Source: Porphyromonadaceae bacterium (lineage in GTDB: Bacteria; Bacteroidota; Bacteroidia; Bacteroidales; Tannerellaceae). Taken from it: a stretch of 9,955 bases of DNA. Positions 7,305 through 9,955 of the stretch are shown piece after piece. Below the pieces are notes generated by a model. It had not been told where the DNA came from. It saw nothing but the letters and a program-made list of their open reading frames with translations, and did no database searches. The DNA lies in the NCBI GenBank assembly GCA_003517945.1, contig DOZP01000107.1, positions 527-10,481 on the forward strand, read 5' to 3'. The stretch's first letter is position 1. Each line of letters opens with the position of its first letter. A program made the translations under genes and the position numbers.

Positions 7305-9194
7305 CTATTCCACTTTTTTCCGGTCAATCCGTGGAAAACAAAGCGTCACCACCACCCCGGTATCCTCTCCGCTCTTATCTACAATCTCCATCGTTATCTT
7401 CGTATGATAAAGATGATTCAACAAACCGATACGCTCCTGCGTATTGCTTTGCCCGCGCGAATGACGGGCTTTCTGATGTGCGGTTTTCAACTCCCGGCTC
7501 TTCTGTATGCCGATGCCATTATCTTCCACAACGATACACACATCTTTCTCCTTCCGGAAAACGGACAGGGATAAAATGCCGGCCTCTTCCTTATACCGCA
7601 ACCCATGCCATACGGCATTTTCCAACTGAGGCTGGATCAACATATTAGGAATCATCACGGAATCCGTATCCAAGGCCTCGTCCACATGAATCGTATAGGT
7701 AAACTTATCGCTGAAACGTAATTGTTCCAACTCTAAATATTCGCGTAGTTGTTCCAGTTCCGTACTGAGCGGAATAAAGTCTTTATTGGAATTTTCCATA
7801 ATCGTACGCATCAGTTTGGAATAGGATGACAGGTATTTATTGGCTTCCAGTTCATTATTTTCGGATATAAACTGATTCACACTGTTCAGGCTGTTGAAAA
7901 TAAAATGAGGATTCATTTCACGCCGCAATGACTGCAATGCGATCTTTTTATTTTTCCTGAGATTGTCGTACAACACTTTCAATATGACCACCAGAGAAAT
8001 CAGAACCAGGACTATCGAAGCCAGCAACACATCGTTATAACGGTTTTTCTTTGTGATCAATTCATCTTTCAGCATACGCTCCTTCTCCAACTGCGTAATT
8101 TTATCTTCCTGCAGCCGGAAAAATTTTTCGTCCACCAACGTACTGTCATTCTTCACCAGCGTATCTAATTTACCGATAAAATCGGAATAGGCGGCCAAAG
8201 CCTGGGATGTTTTGCGTTCTTTTTCATACCGGTGCACAATCTGTTCCAGGACTTTCTTCGCATCCAGCGTCAAACCTTTTTCAATTGCCGTGTTATAAGC
8301 ATCCTGCAACGAACTGATTCCGTCGGAGGTTTCGCCTGCTTCGAAATAAGAAGTCGCCAGGTTTTGCAATTGCTTTACGGCTGTTTTCGGATTATTTGTC
8401 CGGCGCGCTTCATCAACCAACTCTTTATTCAAACCAATAGCCTCCTCGTGTTTTTTATCCGTCACAAGCGTATTGGCTATTTCCTGTTTTATCTGAAATG
8501 AAACATCCTGGGTTGCTTCGAACGACTCTGACTCTTCAAGCGCTTTTTCCAATTCTTCCAACGCTCCCTGATTATCATTTTGGGCTAATTTCACCTCTGC
8601 CATCTGTCTGCGTGCGGATATTTGTTCCGGAACGAAATTCGAATTGGCGGCCAGGTCAATATTTTGCTGAATATAGGCGGACTGAGCCGTCAAATTCAAA
8701 GGCTCTCCCAAACGGGCCGCATCATTTTTATTCAATAACTTCTGCGTATCATCCGCCGCTAAACGAGCCGCATTCCTGTAATTCTCAATCGCATCCTCCA
8801 TCCGGCCCTGCATTTCCTGAACCTTTGCCAGCTCCCGGTACACCCAAGAGGACTGATCGTTTTTCTTCCGTTTCAGCGAAAGAGTCAGCGCCCGTTTCAA
8901 ATAATCTTCCGCCCGGGCATAATCCTTCTTATCGGCAAGCTCCTTTGCCAACTCAATATAGTCACCCGCAACAGTCTCATCCGAAGCGCTTTGCTCCAGG
9001 GATTCGGAAAGTTTTACGGCCTGCGTATGAATTGTACTGCCGGATGATGTCTTCTTCGCTTTCTTATCCGTTTGCGCATACACGGACGAAACCGTTACCA
9101 ATAACAGTAACCATACAACATAGCGTATCGTCCGCCGGAAAACGGGAAGAAGACCCTTTTTACAGGAATATGTATGTATCGGTTGCATCTGCAT
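7305..9194 (-). CDS. TPR-sensor LytS/YehU-type membrane histidine kinase
   Basis: This 629-residue sensor kinase has, in order: a signal peptide (hydrophobic core about 25-37, likely cleavage after Ala40 in SSVYAQ); an alpha-helical region with TPR-like repeats (about 76-340, for example around residues 77-105, 117-146 and 195-222); a charged coiled coil (about 355-383); one transmembrane segment (389-408); a His_kinase domain with phospho-acceptor His430 in MNPHFIFNSLN; and an HATPase domain with the N-box Asn526 (LENAVWHG) and the G1 box DNGIGI (558-563). The TPR part is predicted to lie in the periplasm and the kinase in the cytoplasm. The kinase residues look intact. ATGs at 9194 and 9188 are both possible starts and differ by two residues; I give the longer. 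The gene heads the operon with the LytTR regulator and diverges from the vWA gene. The ligand is unknown; TPRs suggest protein or peptide binding. Confidence 0.94.
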   Translation of the reverse strand: MQMQPIHTYSCKKGLLPVFRRTIRYVVWLLLLVTVSSVYAQTDKKAKKTSSGSTIHTQAVKLSESLEQSASDETVAGDYIELAKELADKKDYARAEDYLKRALTLSLKRKKNDQSSWVYRELAKVQEMQGRMEDAIENYRNAARLAADDTQKLLNKNDAARLGEPLNLTAQSAYIQQNIDLAANSNFVPEQISARRQMAEVKLAQNDNQGALEELEKALEESESFEATQDVSFQIKQEIANTLVTDKKHEEAIGLNKELVDEARRTNNPKTAVKQLQNLATSYFEAGETSDGISSLQDAYNTAIEKGLTLDAKKVLEQIVHRYEKERKTSQALAAYSDFIGKLDTLVKNDSTLVDEKFFRLQEDKITQLEKERMLKDELITKKNRYNDVLLASIVLVLISLVVILKVLYDNLRKNKKIALQSLRREMNPHFIFNSLNSVNQFISENNELEANKYLSSYSKLMRTIMENSNKDFIPLSTELEQLREYLELEQLRFSDKFTYTIHVDEALDTDSVMIPNMLIQPQLENAVWHGLRYKEEAGILSLSVFRKEKDVCIVVEDNGIGIQKSRELKTAHQKARHSRGQSNTQERIGLLNHLYHTKITMEIVDKSGEDTGVVVTLCFPRIDRKKVE

Positions 9195-9216
9195 ATCACT
9201 TTTTTTTATCTGAATA

Positions 9217-9248
9217 CAAAGTAAATACTTTTAATCGCATCTCCCAAA
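9217..9248 (-). promoter_or_regulatory. Putative promoter of the kinase-regulator operon (TTTG-N20-TTACTTTG)
   Basis: On the minus strand TTTG (9248-9245) is followed after 20 bases by TTACTTTG (9224-9217). This differs from the Bacteroidetes -7 consensus TAnnTTTG in one fixed base. The spacing fits. Transcription would start near 9211, leaving a leader of about 16 bases before the kinase ATG. Confidence 0.45.
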
Positions 9249-9287
9249 CTGTTCACTTATTTAAAAGACCTTTTTATCAAGTGAAAA

Positions 9288-9318
9288 CCGAAAGTCACCC
9301 ATTTTGCCCGAAAAGTCA
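9288..9318 (+). promoter_or_regulatory. Direct repeat, candidate LytTR operator for the vWA gene
   Basis: CCGAAAGTCA (9288-9297) recurs as CCGAAAAGTCA (9308-9318). The shared AAAGTCA parts are exactly 21 bp apart, two helical turns. This fits the spacing of LytTR sites, which are two roughly 9-bp direct repeats about 12 bp apart. The pair ends 13 bases before the -7 box of the vWA gene, where an activator would stand in for a missing -33 box. The bases do not clearly match known LytTR box consensuses, so the assignment rests on geometry and gene context. Confidence 0.4.
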
Positions 9319-9331
9319 GTTTTTAACACTA

Positions 9332-9339
9332 TACATTTG
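9332..9339 (+). promoter_or_regulatory. Putative -7 promoter box of the vWA gene (TACATTTG)
   Basis: TACATTTG exactly matches TAnnTTTG and lies 29 bases before the ATG at 9369, giving a leader of roughly 20-25 bases. The nearest upstream TTTG (9303-9306) is 25 bases away, too far for a normal -33 element. The promoter therefore looks incomplete and may need an activator. Confidence 0.5.
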
Positions 9340-9368
9340 CCATGGAAAACAATTAAAAACATACAACT

Positions 9369-9955
9369 ATGAAACAATTTAAATTAACCGGAGTATTGAT
9401 GCTACTTTGTATCATCTTCAGCAATTGTAAAAATGCACATGCGGAAAACGCAACAACTAATTTTTCGAACGAGCCCGTTGTCAAAACCACGTCCAATGCC
9501 GGCAATAAAATTCAGGTTGCCATCCTATTAGACACGTCCAGCAGTATGGACGGCCTGATCAATCAGGCAAAATCACGTTTGTGGAATATTGTAAATACAC
9601 TGACCACCCTGCGCTTTAACGGTAAAGAACCGGAAATACAAATTGCATTATACGAGTACGGGAATGACGGACTCAGCGCATCCGGCGGCTATGTGCGCCT
9701 CGTCGCACCGTTAACAACGGACCTGGATCTGATTTCGGAAAAACTTTTTGCCCTAAAAACAAACGGTGGGTTGGAATATTGCGGAACCGTTATCGACAAA
9801 GCGACGAAAGAACTGAAGTGGAGCACAAATGACAAAGACATCCACTTAGTCTACATTGCCGGAAACGAACCATTCACACAAGGAAATATCTCCTACAAAG
9901 AAGCGATCGGCGACGCTTTAAGGAAAAATATTACCGTAAATACAATCCATTGCGG
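9369..9955 (+). CDS. Exported vWA-domain protein, probable lipoprotein (partial, runs off right edge)
   Basis: The first 195 codons of a rightward gene are present and the 3' end is outside the window. The N-terminus MKQFKLTGVLMLLCIIFSNC is a signal peptide. Cys20 in the context FSNC could be lipidated, though Asn before the Cys is not the usual small residue. Cleavage by signal peptidase I after AHA (23-25) is the alternative. A von Willebrand factor A domain begins at about residue 47 (NKIQVAILLDTSSSM) with the metal-ion-dependent adhesion motif DxSxS intact as Asp55, Ser57 and Ser59. It continues through ALYEYGNDGLSASGG, LKTNGGLEYCG and YIAGNEPFTQG, segments I recognise from a Bacteroidales vWA family of unknown function. 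Such domains bind protein partners through a metal ion, here probably in the envelope. The gene diverges from the TPR-kinase operon across 174 bp. A -7 box and a direct repeat upstream suggest regulated expression. Confidence 0.88.
   Translation, partial: MKQFKLTGVLMLLCIIFSNCKNAHAENATTNFSNEPVVKTTSNAGNKIQVAILLDTSSSMDGLINQAKSRLWNIVNTLTTLRFNGKEPEIQIALYEYGNDGLSASGGYVRLVAPLTTDLDLISEKLFALKTNGGLEYCGTVIDKATKELKWSTNDKDIHLVYIAGNEPFTQGNISYKEAIGDALRKNITVNTIHC

Noticed and set aside
8498..9382. Rightward open frame of 294 codons opposite the kinase gene
   Set aside because: It is a Pro/Ser/His-rich translation typical of antisense to a helical, Glu/Ala/Leu-rich TPR protein. It also runs through the divergent promoter region.

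Overview
The window looks like chromosomal DNA from a Bacteroidales bacterium, perhaps Parabacteroides/Tannerella-like (family-level placement is inference). Four things point there: promoters of the Bacteroidetes type (TTTG, then TAnnTTTG), starts without clear Shine-Dalgarno sequences, a topoisomerase I without zinc fingers, and protein families typical of gut and oral Bacteroidales. No insertion sequence, prophage, CRISPR array, tRNA or rRNA is visible.

Layout. Positions 1-3979 hold a leftward series: valS (valyl-tRNA synthetase), then a Tat-exported sugar phosphate isomerase/epimerase-like TIM-barrel protein, then the start of a small lipoprotein gene that runs off the left edge. valS and topA (DNA topoisomerase I, 4190-6538, rightward) diverge from a 210-bp intergenic region that carries one recognisable promoter for each. 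topA converges on a leftward two-gene signalling operon with only 9 bp between the stop codons. That operon encodes a TPR-sensor LytS-type histidine kinase (7305-9194) and a LytTR response regulator (6548-7303), separated by one base. Divergent from it, a rightward gene for an exported von Willebrand factor A (vWA) protein starts at 9369 and runs off the right edge.

How the genes may work together. valS and topA are housekeeping genes. The kinase and regulator form a complete membrane two-component system: periplasmic TPR region, one transmembrane segment, cytoplasmic kinase, then a DNA-binding regulator. The 174-bp region shared with the vWA gene contains a direct repeat of about 10 bp at a 20-21 bp period. 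It lies just upstream of a vWA -7 box that lacks a properly spaced -33 box. This makes the vWA gene a plausible regulator target, but that is inference. The most unusual small-scale feature is at the end of the isomerase gene: a 9-bp tandem duplication repeats its stop codon, and a 26-codon protein-like tail is open in another frame.
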